Shown piece after piece: positions 1 to 11,240 of a stretch of 64,000 nt of DNA. The notes under the pieces were generated by a model that made no database searches, was not told the DNA's origin, and saw only the letters and a program-made list of their open reading frames with translations. The stretch's first letter is position 1; each line of letters opens with the position of its first letter. Source of the stretch: Hyaloperonospora brassicae (taxonomy: Eukaryota; Oomycota; Peronosporomycetes; Peronosporales; Peronosporaceae); NCBI GenBank assembly GCA_947650285.1, contig CANTFL010000714.1, positions 1-64,000 on the forward strand. The letters run 5' to 3'. Position numbers and translations under genes: made by a program.

Positions 1-2253
1 CGCCGCGATCGATTCTCTTTACCTTCCCCCTGGACCTTTAACAGGCTGTCGTGGATCGATATTAGAGTATGGAGGCTGCTTTTGGAACAGCTGATGATCC
101 GGAATCGTCAGTTGAGCGAGGATCTTCAGGAGCTCCGCACCTCCGCGCCCCTTTTCGTCCAGTTCGCACAACCGAAGTACGACTGCTTGCGTGAGCGTTA
201 TGAAGACGAGGTTAAGCAGAGTGAAGCTTTTCGGGAGGCGTTGGCCGACCGGGTCGACCAGACCGCTTTGATCGAGCATCTCAAGTCTCAAATACTCCGG
301 ACCGTGCGAGCACGTCATGCCGCTCAGGAGAAAGCCGATCGTGAAGTCGCCGGGGTACGCAAGCAGATGGACGACGCTACCGAGCGGTGGGGGGCTGAAT
401 TCGACGAGTTGTCCAACAGCTTGAACAAGGCGAAGCGCAAGAAGTCGAAGTACAAAAAGACTGGCCTTCAACTCCGCGAGAAACTGTGTCGTGCACTGAA
501 GCAAGTCTCGAGGCTACAGGCCGAACTTGGCGAGGCGCAGGATTCCCTATCCGCCCGATCTGCCAAGTGCGAAAAATTGCGTCGCATCGTGTCGGATTGC
601 GACGTCACTTTGGGCCAGGTGCGGGTTCAGCTCGCGGACATGGCTTCCGAAGGCGATCACGCGATAGGAGATCACGCAACACTTCGGGAGCGCATGGCGT
701 CACTGGTGTCTGAGGATGCGTCAACCGCACCTACAACGGTGGGATCGTCTGCCCCCGCACCGGCTCTCACGATTCCTTCGCCAACGACGAACATTCCAAG
801 ATCAGATCGTAAGCGATCTAGCGATCCCTTATCATCGTCCGCCCTGCCACCTCCCAAGAAAATGACTCGATCTGCGGCTTCCACAGCTAAGTCGTCCCTA
901 GTTTGCAGTCCCAAGGTGGCACGATCCGTTTCTGCAAAACACAAGCCACCCACAGTTCCTGATCCCAAGCCTTCGATCGCTTCCCGAGACACCCGCGATC
1001 CTAAGGGTCGTCGCGGTCCCAAGACTTCGTCCGTTCCCCAAGACACCCGCGATCATAAGGGTCGCCGCGATCCCAAGAATCACCATGATCCGGCGAAGCC
1101 TGCAGCTTCCCTGAAACTGGGCAAGCAGAGGCGTCGCGATCCCAGCTTAATTTCGTCTGAGGAGGAGGATACATCTGCCGGTGAAGACGAGACTTTAGCG
1201 GCTTTATCCAGTTCGCGATCTACTAGTCGTCGTCGAGCGACCAATTCGGTGGCAAAACCTTCGGCTGGGCCTTCTCCAGATCCGATCGTCATAGATTCGC
1301 TGAGCCCTCCGCGCGATCTTCCACCTCCGGTTGATCCTGTCCCGCCTGCCAAGACCAAGAACTCTCGTGTGGACCTTTTCGGAGAGGCTTCCAGCGATTC
1401 GGAGGGTGCTATCAGCCTTTCTGACTCGCCTCGTGCTCCCGTCAACTCGATGTTGTCTCTGGCGGATTATGACAGCTTGCCTCCCACCAAGATTTCTCGC
1501 GACCAGTGGATCCCCGGATATCGCGATCGTGTACCGCGATCGTCCGTTCAGGTTACTCCCTGGTCGGCACGCAGGGTCAGCTGGACGAGCGTCGCGGAAA
1601 TGGATATTGACTTCCTGTACCACCATTTATCTCGCACCAGAGGCTATATTTTCCCGACGGTAACGGTGTCCAAGCGTCCTCCTCCAACATGTGAGTGGAC
1701 ACCCCGGCTGGTATGTTCGGCCCAGATCGCGGCCTTATACGCCCAAGCGCCTTGGGAGATGGCTACACGTCGGATTGCGCCGATCTCCTTCCCTCGTACC
1801 GGCTGGTACGACCGACTCGCCTCACTATACTTGGAGTTCGAGGATCGAAACCGGCAGGCTTTGTGGGAGTCGACGCACGCAATCTTCCTGTCCAGCGAAC
1901 AGCGAGTCAGCGATCCTGAGTTGGACCAGTTTTGGAAATAACGGAAGCAGCGTCGATCGCGAGCTGGACCTCGGTGGAAGGCGATCCTTCGATTCATCCT
2001 ACAAGGCATAATCGCAGATCATTGTGATCTGGACATCCTGTTGGATCCCTTCTTTCTGCACTTCCCGTCGTTCGAGGAGGTTTCTCCCTGGTATCCTGGC
2101 TTAGGATGTGACTCCAAGGGCATCCCCAATTTGATCTCCGCTCTCTCGTTGTTAGATGCCGCTGAACTTTGGCGTTCACAGTATCGTTCTTCTATTGCCG
2201 CCCATTCCGGATCGTCGATTGGACGATTGCCAGGTAAGTTCTTTCCTGCCTGA
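1..2253 (+). pseudogene. Antisense accessory ORF (aORF) of family 1, 5' end outside window, one in-frame stop
   Basis: The frame is open from base 1, so the start lies left of the window; the internal TTG at 82 need not be the start. It runs to a TAA at 1,939-1,941 and then stays open in the same frame to 2,253, so the original product was about 750 residues or more. The first ~200 residues are charged and heptad-like (coiled coil). The middle is disordered, rich in Ser, Pro, Lys and Arg, with imperfect repeats around RDTRDPKGRR and KGRRDPK. The last ~250 residues are folded-looking, rich in Trp, Tyr, Phe and Leu (for example near FLYHHL and PWEMATRR). A consensus splice donor CAG|GTAAGT sits at 2,231-2,239 just before the final stop, so a 3' intron is possible. 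I recognise no known domain. The coding sense is opposite to gag-pol and convergent with pol, 220 bp away. Confidence 0.6.
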
Positions 2254-2472
2254 TTGCTCGGATTTGATTCATATAATTCCATATTTCAATATAATCTCTG
2301 TTGATCCTTCATCTTGTTCTTCATCTTGAGATCAACTTCTTTTCTTTGCTTTCCAACCGCGACCGGATCCTTTCGATCCGCTATCACCACTCAAATTACA
2401 TATAACCCCAATCCATCATCTCACACCACCTCCCTTTAGCATACGCTAACCGCTCATCGCTTCGATCACCCG
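2254..2472. other. Spacer between antisense ORF and pol
   Basis: This short convergent gap holds no ORF. It contains pyrimidine-rich tracts and AG dinucleotides (for example around 2,300-2,330) that could serve as a branch/acceptor region if the GTAAGT donor at 2,234 is used on the plus strand. It could equally hold the 3' ends of both transcripts. I see no clear LTR end or polypurine tract in it. Confidence 0.4.
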
Positions 2473-5205
2473 TTAATTTTCGGTTTCCTCCTCATGTGAC
2501 TGCATAACTTCAAACCGGGTTTGACTCACACGATTGCGCTCGAAATCTTGCAACAACGCGCCACAGTTCAGGTCCCCTTCGTCTATCCAGGTCGGATCGT
2601 CGTGTTTCTGCCATTGAACCAGAAACTGTCGATGCACTCGGCCATAACGAGTTTTACGTCCTGATCGTACATCCAAGATTTTCTCCACTTCGTATCCGTC
2701 GGCAGCCAACTCGCCTTCCCAACTATCTTCCGGCAACAACGACTCGTCGAAATCCACACGATCTCCACAGTCAGTAACCAGCACACTGCTTGGGCGATCC
2801 GGGAACTGTAACACTGGCTTTAACTTGGAGACGTGCACTATCAGGAACAATCGGTATGGAGTTCCTGAGATCTCCACTCGATCCGCATGTTCTCCACATA
2901 ACTCCGCCACTCGAAATGGCCCATGCCACATATGTGCTAACTTTCGGGCATAGCCGTCTTTTACTCGATCCAAGTAGAGCCAAACTTGCGATCCGCACTT
3001 AATATCACACACTTCATCATTACCATTGTGTCGATCCGCTCGATCTTGGATCGCGATCCTGAGACGTTCGTTCACCACTTCTCTTGCCTTCTGATATTGA
3101 CGCTGGGTGTTATATCGCCACCTTGTAGGATCAGCATCGCGTGTTTTAGTGCTCCCCAACGGTAATGTTGCTTCCAGTGTCGATCTTGGATCCCAACCAT
3201 GGATCAAATAGAACGGAGAATCTCCGCGGATCCGATCGTGTGCCGTATTCATGGCTAATGTCAATTTTTCTGCGTATTCATCCCAGTCTTTCTGCTCTAC
3301 GTCCGTGACGTACATCTTAATCGACCGAGTCAACGTCTGCATCATACGCTCCGCCGTTCCGTTCGCTTGCGGTCGGGACGCCATGGTCGCACGTTGCTTC
3401 TGCCCTGCGATCCGATTAAATGCCCTAAAAAAGTCGGACATAAATCCAGGCTCCCTGTCGTGACGTATAGCTTCACTGGCTCCAAATCTTCGAAACACAC
3501 ATTTTTCGTATCCTTCATCGATCGCTTGCGCAGTCCTCGACGAACTTGATCTCGCGATCACATACCCTGAGAATAGATCTACCCACAGCAGCAATTCTGT
3601 GTTTCCTTTAAATGACCGCGGCAATGATGGGATATGATCCATCGCGATCACTTAAAATAGGTACGCAGCTTGTATGTTTCCCGGAGATCTGCCGCGGATC
3701 GCGGGTAGACCCTTCTCGGTTGTACAGTCCACGCACTTGCCAACATAACGTTGCACGCTCCGATACAATCCTCTCCAGAGAGAGATGGATCTGACCCGCT
3801 GATAAGTCCTCCCGATATCTTGGTGACCACCCTCTAAGCTCGTGTGGTAAAGGTGCATAAAGTTTTCCTGCAACAATTCCGGTACAACCAGACGGACCAT
3901 CTCCATACGATCGTCCGATTCTTTAGCGGATCGGGGGCTGAAGAAAAGCAATCCGTTTTCGTCCACTTCGTAGTCTGGAGCGATCCTAGCGCATAATTTT
4001 GCATCCTCTGCGTTTATATGTGTCAGATCGCCCACAATATATTCATTCAGGTTGGCGATCCAGCTTTCTTCTTCTTGCGCTTGTTTTATCCGCTCGATCC
4101 GCATCCGCTGTACTATTTCTTCTTGTAAAACTTCGGGTTGTTGACGTCTTCGCCGCGCGGATCGTGTAATCGCCATCATTTTCACCACGCAATCCGTCCT
4201 TTCTGGCAGAAGCAACTCGTGCAACCGGTTGAGTGCTATCAGCTCTTGCAATTCTTGATCCAAGTTCACAATGACATCTTTCTCTTGCTGCAAAGCTGCA
4301 CTAGCTAGTCGATCCGCGCTTTGGTTCCACTCCCTCTTCATATGTAGGAACTCGTGTTTTGGCCAAGATCGAAGTTTCTGCATTGCTTTATGACGCAGTA
4401 ACTGTAGTCCGGGCGCTTTGCAATCCATCTCTCCCCGCATTTGCCTGATCACTAGGTTCGAGTCACCACATATAATGACTCGTCCCCTAGTTTGGTTGTC
4501 CAGCAGATCGAGACCCAACAACAGGCCACGATTTTCTGCTGCATTCACTATCAGATCTGCCGCGTATTCCGCAGCGGCTAAGATGATGGTCCAATCGGGT
4601 AGCTTCCACACGATCGCACTATATGCCCCACTCTTACGTTTAGTCCGTGCCGATCCGTCGAAACTGACCACCAACAGGCATTCATCCGTACCTAACGTGG
4701 GAGGTAGCATAGTTACCAATTGTTTGGGTTTCTTCTGTGGAGCGATCGCAATCAACACATCATCGACCTCATCCCGCGGAGTTATGCTAGTTGCGAGAGC
4801 GCCTAGTATTTCATCTTCTCCTTTAGTACATCTCTTGACATCCAGTGTCCAGTTCGATAGCAACGCAGCCCATCTTCCCAGTCTCCCATTGAGGCCAGAC
4901 GATTGGACTAGCCAAGCTAATGTCGAATATCGAGTGAGTAATCTGATCTCTCGGGATACTAGCATGGTGTAGCATACTTCCAAGATTCGAAGTAGAGCCA
5001 AAATTTCTTTCTCCACCATACCATAGTTAACTTCGTTAGGTTTCAGTGTGCGACTCATGAATATCACTGGCCAGTATACGCCGTCATATTCTTGTAACAG
5101 AGATGCCGATACCTCCCACTTACTAGCATACACCACGATCACTGGCAGTCGATCTGAATCGAAATGTTTGAGGATCGGGGTTGTAGCGATCTTGGCCTTC
5201 AGCAA
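2473..5205 (-). pseudogene. Pol C-terminal part: tether/RNase H, second RNase H, integrase, chromodomain-like tail (family 1)
   Basis: Two open stretches (3,652-5,205 and 2,473-3,651) lie in one frame, split by a single TAA at 3,652-3,654. In order: a degenerate first RNase H/tether (VIVVYASKWEVSASLL, then EVNYGMVEKEILALL); a second complete-looking RNase H (SFDGSARTKRKSGAY, NAAENRGLLLGL, ICGDSNLVIRQ, NQSADRLASAAL); the integrase zinc region (H-x3-H...C-x2-C near HLYHTSLEGGHQ and GKCVDC); the integrase core with Asp in MDHIPSL, Asp in HDREPGF and Glu in GTAERMMQ; a GPY/F-like stretch (WHGPFRVAELC); and a chromodomain-like tail (YEVEKILDVRSG ... FLVQWQKHDDPTWI). Two RNase H domains in one pol are known from plant Tat elements and from some oomycete Ty3/gypsy elements. 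The nonsense codon would remove the integrase core. Confidence 0.85.
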
Positions 5206-5296
5206 AGCGAATGAAATGGCGGCCCTTTCCCACCGAGATCGCTCATTTTTATCATGCTCATCCCTTTGTAATGCGTTATCGCAACTTCCCGACGTC

Positions 5297-6439
5297 TCAC
5301 CACGATCTCCCCATACGGCTCATCTCGGAAAAATCCGCCTCTCGTAACTCGTACAACACCGATGCATATACTGCAAAACCTTCTATAAAGCGACTGTAAT
5401 AGTTCAAGCTAGCCAGGAACGATTGCATGGATCGCAAAGTTGTGGAAAAAGGAATATTCACCAGCGATCCTAGGTCTTTAGGATTGGCTTCCAGCCCAGC
5501 CAAAGATACCTGATGGCCTAAGTAATCCATCTTACGCCGTCCCCAAAAACTCTTGGTCAGACTGATCGACAAATTCCATCGATCGCATGCTGTCAATAAT
5601 CTTTCGACCTTGTCGTACAGAGATGTCCATGACGTAGCCGGGATCAATATATCGTCAATGTAATACCGTCTGCCCAGCACTGACGGCGCTTGATCCGTTT
5701 CCGACTCTCCTTCAGTAAACACATCCGTTAACTTAGGCTGATCTGTTACATTCACATCCTTATCCGCGCCGATCTTGAGATACCCATATAGAGCATTATC
5801 AATCAAACGCTGATAAATCTGTGGTGCGTTCTTCAGTCCAAAAGGCATCCCCAACCATTCAAACAGGCCCGACGGCGTGATGAAGGCAGAGATCGATCTT
5901 GCTCGTTCGGTCATCTCTACCACCCAAAATTCACTAGCCATGTCCAGCGAACAGTACCACATCGCTTTGTCCATATCTTGCAACAATTCACTGATAAGTG
6001 GCATAGGGTACACCATCAGCTGTGTTAGCTGATTAACTCGTCGATAATCGATACACAGTCGGATATCTTCTCCATTTTTCTTGATTATCACAACTATTGG
6101 CGATGCCCATGGCGATGTCGAAGGTCGGATAATCTTGGCTGACAACAAACCTTTTATCAGATCGGCCAACTTCTCACGAAAATTTGGCGCGACAGGTCGC
6201 ACACGCTGAGCGATCGGCTTCGCTTCTCCCACATCAATGTCACACACGGCGCCTCGTGCTGCAGGGGGTAATGCGTTTCCTTTTCCGATTAACAGGTGAC
6301 GACTCTTCCATATCAGTTGTCGCAAATACTCTTGATCTTCAGTCAAGGGCATTCCAGGATCGCCAACTTGGACATCGTCTATTGTTATCTCGGTTGTAGA
6401 TACGGTTATCTCCGGCATCACGGCCATGTGTTGTTCCAC
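5297..6439 (-). pseudogene. Reverse transcriptase of family 1, frameshifted at both ends
   Basis: This is the RT palm and fingers of a Ty3/gypsy pol, which copies element RNA into DNA. Visible landmarks: the N-terminal PVAPNFREKLADLIKGLL, the fingers KKNGEDIRLCIDYRRVNQ, motif A around WYCSLDMASEFW, the conserved LGMPFGLKNAPQIYQRL, the catalytic YYIDDIL, and LSLTKSFWG-like and YLGHQVS motifs. About 40 acidic, poorly conserved residues are inserted between the NAPQIYQRL helix and YIDD, longer than in most Ty3/gypsy RTs. The start is a non-ATG codon and the frame differs by one from the protease upstream; the junction with RNase H at about 5,206-5,297 also needs a frame change. The Asp pair of YIDD is intact, so the enzyme core is not visibly broken. 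Confidence 0.85.
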
Positions 6440-7935
6440 ATCTTCCGCGAACAGTTACCTCCCTCGTGATAGTATGTCGATTCATCTGGTACATCCCTCT
6501 CCATTACTTCGTCTCCGATCGTAACAACTTCCACGTCGTCGTCCAGTCGTGTAGCCTGGTTATGCACCTCCCGATCTTCTGCCTCGATCCCGTCTGGGTG
6601 ACAGTTGGACTGTCCGTGTAACGGATCAGTTGTATCCTGGTGGTCTTTCGCTATCATAGTCTCCTTTGCGACCATGTCCTCTTCACCCGACGGTTCTGGC
6701 GTCTTCCGCAATACGTTGGCTGCACATGATCTTATCATCGATCCATCATCCTTGTCTTCATCATTCCTTCCACTCGTATATTCGTCATGCAACTCCTCAT
6801 TAGAGTCACCATTAGCGTCAGATGGTGAGGTGATCTCTACCGAATCCTTGATGTCGTCTGATCTCCATTTTGAGCGCGACAAAATTCGGGTAGGTTTCTC
6901 ATACGTAGGATGATCCACTAACGGGCCCGTGTAAGCTTCGGCTTCTTCTTCTTCTCGATCTGTAGTGGCCTCAAAAGCCAATGTCTGCCATTCCATGTAT
7001 CGCCGCGATCCTACAGATACATATCCTTTAGATCGCGGGATCATGCCTTCTGTCATCCACAGCGCCAAAGGGGCTCCGCTGTTTAAGATCGGGTCGCGAT
7101 CGCTTACATTTGTAAGCTGCAGGAACTTAATCCTTCCGGGACCATTCGTCACGGTAGGAATCCACGCTACATCTCGTCGCACCCAAAGCTTCGATTTAGG
7201 AGGGTTGACACCGATCCTTACTTCCGCTGATCTGCCGGCCGCAATGGCTACATGTTGATCGTTAAGGTTGACCGCCGATATATTCGATCGGTACGGTGGT
7301 CTTCGTCCAGCCAGACAGATTTGGACTTCATCGGGCAGGCAAAGGGTCCCGTCGGTCAAATCCAAACGAAAACCTGCAGGAACCATGAAGTCCATGCCTA
7401 GTATAGCTTCTTGACCGACTTGATCCCCAACCCAGACATCAAAATTATACACTAGTGATCCGTTCAGTGTGATCTTGATCTTGGTCCGTCCTACCGTCAT
7501 GTAGGTACTCTCTCCGATCCCAATACATTCTTGTGTTTGGTTCTCGTCTATCACACACCCTACCTTACGAGCAAAGGTAGTGTCGATGATCGAGACTTCT
7601 GCACCAGAGTCAAACAGAAAAGTGGCCTTCTCATTGTTGATCTTGCCCACTACTTTCGCCTGTTTAAACCATTTTCCCGGAGTATGATACTTCCAGTATC
7701 CCCTCGACTCACCAGGGGTAAGATCGAGCTCCATCTCCACCGGGGATCGGGCATAATTGTCCACTCGCTTCACACTTGATATCGAAGAGGTTCGTTCTGA
7801 ACAATTACGTGTATTAAAGATCGGATCGCGCCGATCCTTAACTCCTTGGTCATCCGACTTCTTTTCAACAAATGCGTATATGCATAGCCCAGAACGCTCG
7901 GCTCGTGCCAGATTCCAACCTGGCGAGCGTCCTAG
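6418..7935 (-). pseudogene. Aspartic protease (retropepsin) and acidic linker of family 1
   Basis: The frame is open upstream of the GTG at 7,773 right back to 7,935, where it joins the gag frame by a -1 shift. The protease core has the active-site triplet as DSG in FLFDSGAEVSIIDTTF, the flap region ECIGIGESTY, and the second hallmark AILGMDFMVPAGF, all in the usual order and spacing for a Ty3/gypsy protease that matures Gag-Pol. After it comes about 200 residues of low-conservation linker, strongly acidic near the end (EEEEAEAY, NDEDKDDGS). The frame ends at 6,418 while the RT frame is already open (overlap 6,418-6,439), so a one-base shift near 6,440 separates protease from RT; I read this as mutation because the acidic linker and RT join smoothly across it. 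Confidence 0.8.
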
Positions 7936-8171
7936 TTTAACATTTTTTCGACCTTCGGAGGAAACATCCCCGCATGCTTAGTAGGCACATTCCACTGGCG
8001 GATCAAGTTAAAGAACTCTTCCATGGGGCATTTTCCATTCTCATGTACCTCTCCGCAGTCTGCACACACGTAGAAGCACTTGTCCGATGGATGTCCTTTG
8101 CGACCGCACTTCTGACACGTTAGTCTCTGCCAGCATCCACGATCATCATGTCGCGTCGATCCGCAGTGGGT
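7932..8171 (-). pseudogene. Gag nucleocapsid zinc-knuckle segment of family 1
   Basis: This 79-codon open segment is bounded upstream by a TGA at 8,172-8,174 and ends with TAG at 7,932. It contains a perfect retroviral-type CCHC knuckle, CQKCGRKGHPSDKC (C-x2-C-x4-H-x4-C), followed by a second Cys-rich stretch CADCGEVHENGKC. This is the RNA-binding end of Gag. It lies between the gag segment ending at 8,313 and the protease, and is out of frame with the former, so at least one indel has broken gag between 8,174 and 8,313. The last codons form the candidate frameshift site. Confidence 0.8.
7935..7941 (-). promoter_or_regulatory. Candidate -1 ribosomal frameshift heptamer G_TTA_AAC at the gag/pro junction
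   Basis: On the minus strand the gag zinc-knuckle frame reads ATG TTA AAC TAG, so the heptamer GTTAAAC (pattern G UUA AAC in the zero frame) sits directly before the gag stop at 7,932-7,934. A one-base backward slip there continues in the frame that is open for 54 codons and leads straight into the protease. GUUAAAC is an established -1 slippery heptamer in nidoviruses. I did not work out a downstream stem or pseudoknot. Confidence 0.6.
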
Positions 8172-8312
8172 TCATGCCTTCGTTTTTCCACCTCGATCAC
8201 GTCCATCTTCTTCACCAGCATTCTTCTGCCAGGTACGCCGATCTTGATCCAATCTCTCTTGACCAGATGTAGTGGTCACACAAACTCGGCGGTGATCCTT
8301 GTCTTCATCTGA

Positions 8313-8855
8313 TCAACTCAAAATTGATTCCGATCCGCTACTTTCGATCCGCTCACGGATCGTCCTCACCGCCCGAGCAGTCTTGGATGACGTAGGATTT
8401 GGATAGGCATTACCTCGCTGGTGGAACTTATTCGATCCTGTCGGCGTCTTCAACTGACGACTCTCCATCCTTTGGCATGCACGCAACGTCTCATCCAACT
8501 CGTTGACATCGGTCAATCGTAGTAGGGTCAGCTGCTTGGCCAGATCGCGATCGTCCAACGTGGCAATGAAATGTTCCACATGTTCACGACGAGTGTCCGC
8601 CGTGGCCATCCTCTCGTCTCGGATCGCGATCTTGGCATGCTTAGCCGCGACATTTAGGCGGTGTAGAAACTCCTGTGGATTTTCATCCGATCGTTTCCGT
8701 GCGAGATAGTATTGTCTGGCCAGAGACACCCCTTGTCCTCCATACTGTACCATAAACTCATCCAGCAGTCTCTTCCACTTCTTCCGAGTAGATCGACTCA
8801 GTTGGTTGTACCAGTTTCGAGCGGGTCCTGTAAGCAGATCTCCAAAACCAAACAC
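8313..8855 (-). pseudogene. Gag, C-terminal half of capsid-like domain (family 1)
   Basis: This continues the Gag domain begun in the next segment. It shows the usual retrotransposon gag core, with [48 protein letters not shown] and DVNELDETLRACQRME, the helices that build the capsid of Ty3/gypsy particles. It overlaps the N-terminal segment by 58 bases in another frame; the two join through a one-base shift near 8,850, in the middle of the domain, so I read this as an inactivating mutation and not as programmed frameshifting. The start is non-ATG. Confidence 0.8.
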
Positions 8856-10522
8856 TTCTCCTCATCTGGTGCTTGATCGCGCAAGAAGGCTGATTTAACC
8901 TTGCTGATCCAGCTTCTGGCCCGATCTTCATCTCGATCCTTGCCACTGAATTCTTTTAGCTCCGTCATCGCCGACACTCTGATACGTTGGGGTATGCTAT
9001 CACCATCTTGCAACGTCTCGGTTGTAGATACCATAGCGTGTCTACGATCTTCTTGTCCCGAATCATCGGGATCGATGTCATCAGGATCAGAAACCTCCGG
9101 ATGACGGGTGTACGACTGCACCGATTCCATATCCACGTCGGGTTTGTATCTTTCGAGAGATCTAGCAGGCTTGATCCTTTGGCTAGGGTAGATCGCTTGA
9201 TACGCCCGTTTCTGTTGATCTTGGCGAAAGCGTTCCATGGCCTCGTCGAGGTACGTCTGCAGGAGCCCTTGCGTAGTAATCGGCTTCTGCTCTTTAGCGC
9301 CTGTGGCCTTCGATCGCGAGTTCATCTTCACCGACTCGACTCGATCGCATAGCAGTGCTGCACCACTTGGGCCTAGAGACATTCGTTGGATGCCGACCGA
9401 ATCGTCCGACTCCATTTCTGACTCCGCCGAGGCATATTGAGACGATCCGGTATGATAACCTCTCGGGGCCTCGGCGATCGTCGCAACTGCTTGATCCGCG
9501 GATTCGCGCTTCCCCGTCAGAGGAATTGACGATCCGGTATAATGGCCTTTCGGGACATCGGCGATCGTCCCCACTGCTTGATCTGCGGATTCGCGCTTTC
9601 CCGTCAGGGGAATAAGCTTGTCATACAGCGATCGACACGCATGGATCACCTGATCCTGATCGCATTCCAGTAACTGGTTCGCATCGAATGCTCCAGCGAT
9701 GTACCTCGCATCTTGCAACAGTTGGATGATCGCGCTGATCCCTTCTACTGCGTTAGTCGCCACCTTCGCACAGGATATCGGGCCTTGTAACTCTCCGAGT
9801 AGCTTAGAATTCAGTATCCGTAGCACGGGATCATTCGATAGCAGATCCTCAAGCGCTTTCCAATGGAATCCCTGCTCCAGAGGATCCAACTGCCATCCTT
9901 CCGGCTTCATATCCAGATTTTCGTCTACGAACTTGATCGGTTTTATGATCGCTTTCACGACGCGATCGCGTCGATCCGATCTGGGATCTTCTTTCTTCAC
10001 TCGATCCGTCTTCGAAGTCGTCTTCTTTGACATTGCTTGAGTGGTCTTGTGTAGTTTTTGTTCAGTTTTCGCTGAAGGGTTTTCACCCAGCGGATCGTGT
10101 TTTGCAGCACGATCCGCGGTGGTCCCCAAAGGGACCATAGGAGGGGGTCGAGGATTATCTTCCAGATCGATTGATCGATCTTCCTCTTTAATTTTCTTGT
10201 CATCAGAGCCCCTCTCAAAACTCTGATAATCCGGGGATCCTTTAACATCACGCGTCGCAGGCGATCCCTTCTCCTCAAACGCTTCCATCCCAGGTTCAAT
10301 CTTAATTTTCACTTCTTGACTTGGGGACTCACGGTGAAATCCCGAGTCACCAGAATATCCGGGCACGCGCACCATTGTGGTGGAGTGGCGATCGCTCAAA
10401 TTATGAGTCGATCCCAACTCTTCACTGGCGCCCGGACGACCGACTAACGGAGGGGTTACTCCGATCCCGTGTTCTTTATAGCTTTCCTCACCTTGTGTAC
10501 CCGTCGGTAGGGCGAGTTGCAC
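8798..10522 (-). pseudogene. Gag, long N-terminal region (family 1)
   Basis: About 530 residues of mostly charged, disordered sequence precede the start of the gag core ([19 protein letters not shown]). The region has acidic/basic runs ([33 protein letters not shown]), a predicted helical patch around residues 210-290, and a two-copy internal repeat near residues 305-360. The length is unusual, since many Ty3/gypsy Gags start close to the core. The assigned start is not certain: ATG codons further in (for example MVRVPGYSG) are conserved in the inverted fragment at 19,770-19,780, where the sequence around ATGGTGCGCGTGCCCG is retained, so that ATG is a good candidate for the true start. GATC occurs at high density throughout. 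Confidence 0.7.
9444..9617 (-). repeat. 87-bp tandem duplication inside gag
   Basis: Two adjacent 87-bp copies (starts 9,444 and 9,531) keep the frame and encode two 29-residue copies that begin with [14 protein letters not shown] and end with TGSS. Copies differ by several bases, so the duplication is not recent. Each copy carries the GATC motif several times. Confidence 0.85.
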
Positions 10523-11082
10523 TCTTCCAGGTGGACTCGTCTCAAAAGAAAACTTGACCGTGTTGGGGATGGGGGTGTGATCGTGCGGAAATCTTCACGC
10601 GATCACGGGGTACTTGTGGGTACTGACTTGAGTAACCCTGATCTCAACGAAATCGCCTTGTCCACTGTATGGTTGCTTGATCCGCGAGCCTTCTGACCAC
10701 TTGATCCGTCTCGCGATCTTGCGCCTTGCCTTTACTTGTCTTGCTGCGTCCGATCGCAGTTGATGTTACTTGAGGGTTCTTGAACACACCTGGCCAAAAC
10801 AATCCAGATGTGACACTTGCGTAGACGTGTACCGTTACTCTTTGTTCAACGGGGGGCCAAAAAATCCAACCCGGAAGAGATAACGTGTGCCTTGTGAATT
10901 AATTTGAACTCTGTTTAATGTTATCCAATCAATCCTGAAACCCTACCCCTATGCCTATCCGTATGTCCTAACCAGATGCCACGCGTCGCCTTTCCAGGAA
11001 GATCGCCCCCTCACATTTGTGTGGTCCACACCCAGTATATCAACCGTTGTGTCTTTCTTGTGGCCCACCCAAGATGTCCCCA

Positions 11083-11240
11083 CGATCCTACGAGCGGATC
11101 GCGATCCTACTAGCGGATCGCGATCTTACTGGCGGTTCGCGATCCTAGCCGTGGATCGTGATCCCACTAACGGTTCGCGATCCTACTAGCGGATCGTAGC
11201 CGGAGATCAGATTTGCGATCCTAGGTTAGGATCGCGATCT
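11083..11240 (-). repeat. 19-bp tandem array, unit TCGCGATCCGCTAGTAGGA
   Basis: On the minus strand about eight diverged units of 19 bp are visible, most with a TCGCGATCC or TCGCGAACC head and a CTAGTAGGA-like tail. One unit is degenerate. The related fragment on the plus strand shows a comparable stretch (about 18,945-19,105) rich in GGATCCGATCC at the matching place, so an array of GATC-bearing units is a fixed trait of this leader or LTR although the exact unit changes. Confidence 0.8.

Noticed and set aside
8798..8855. Programmed frameshift inside gag
   Set aside because: The overlap lies in the middle of the capsid core and no slippery heptamer is seen there; a simple one-base indel explains it.
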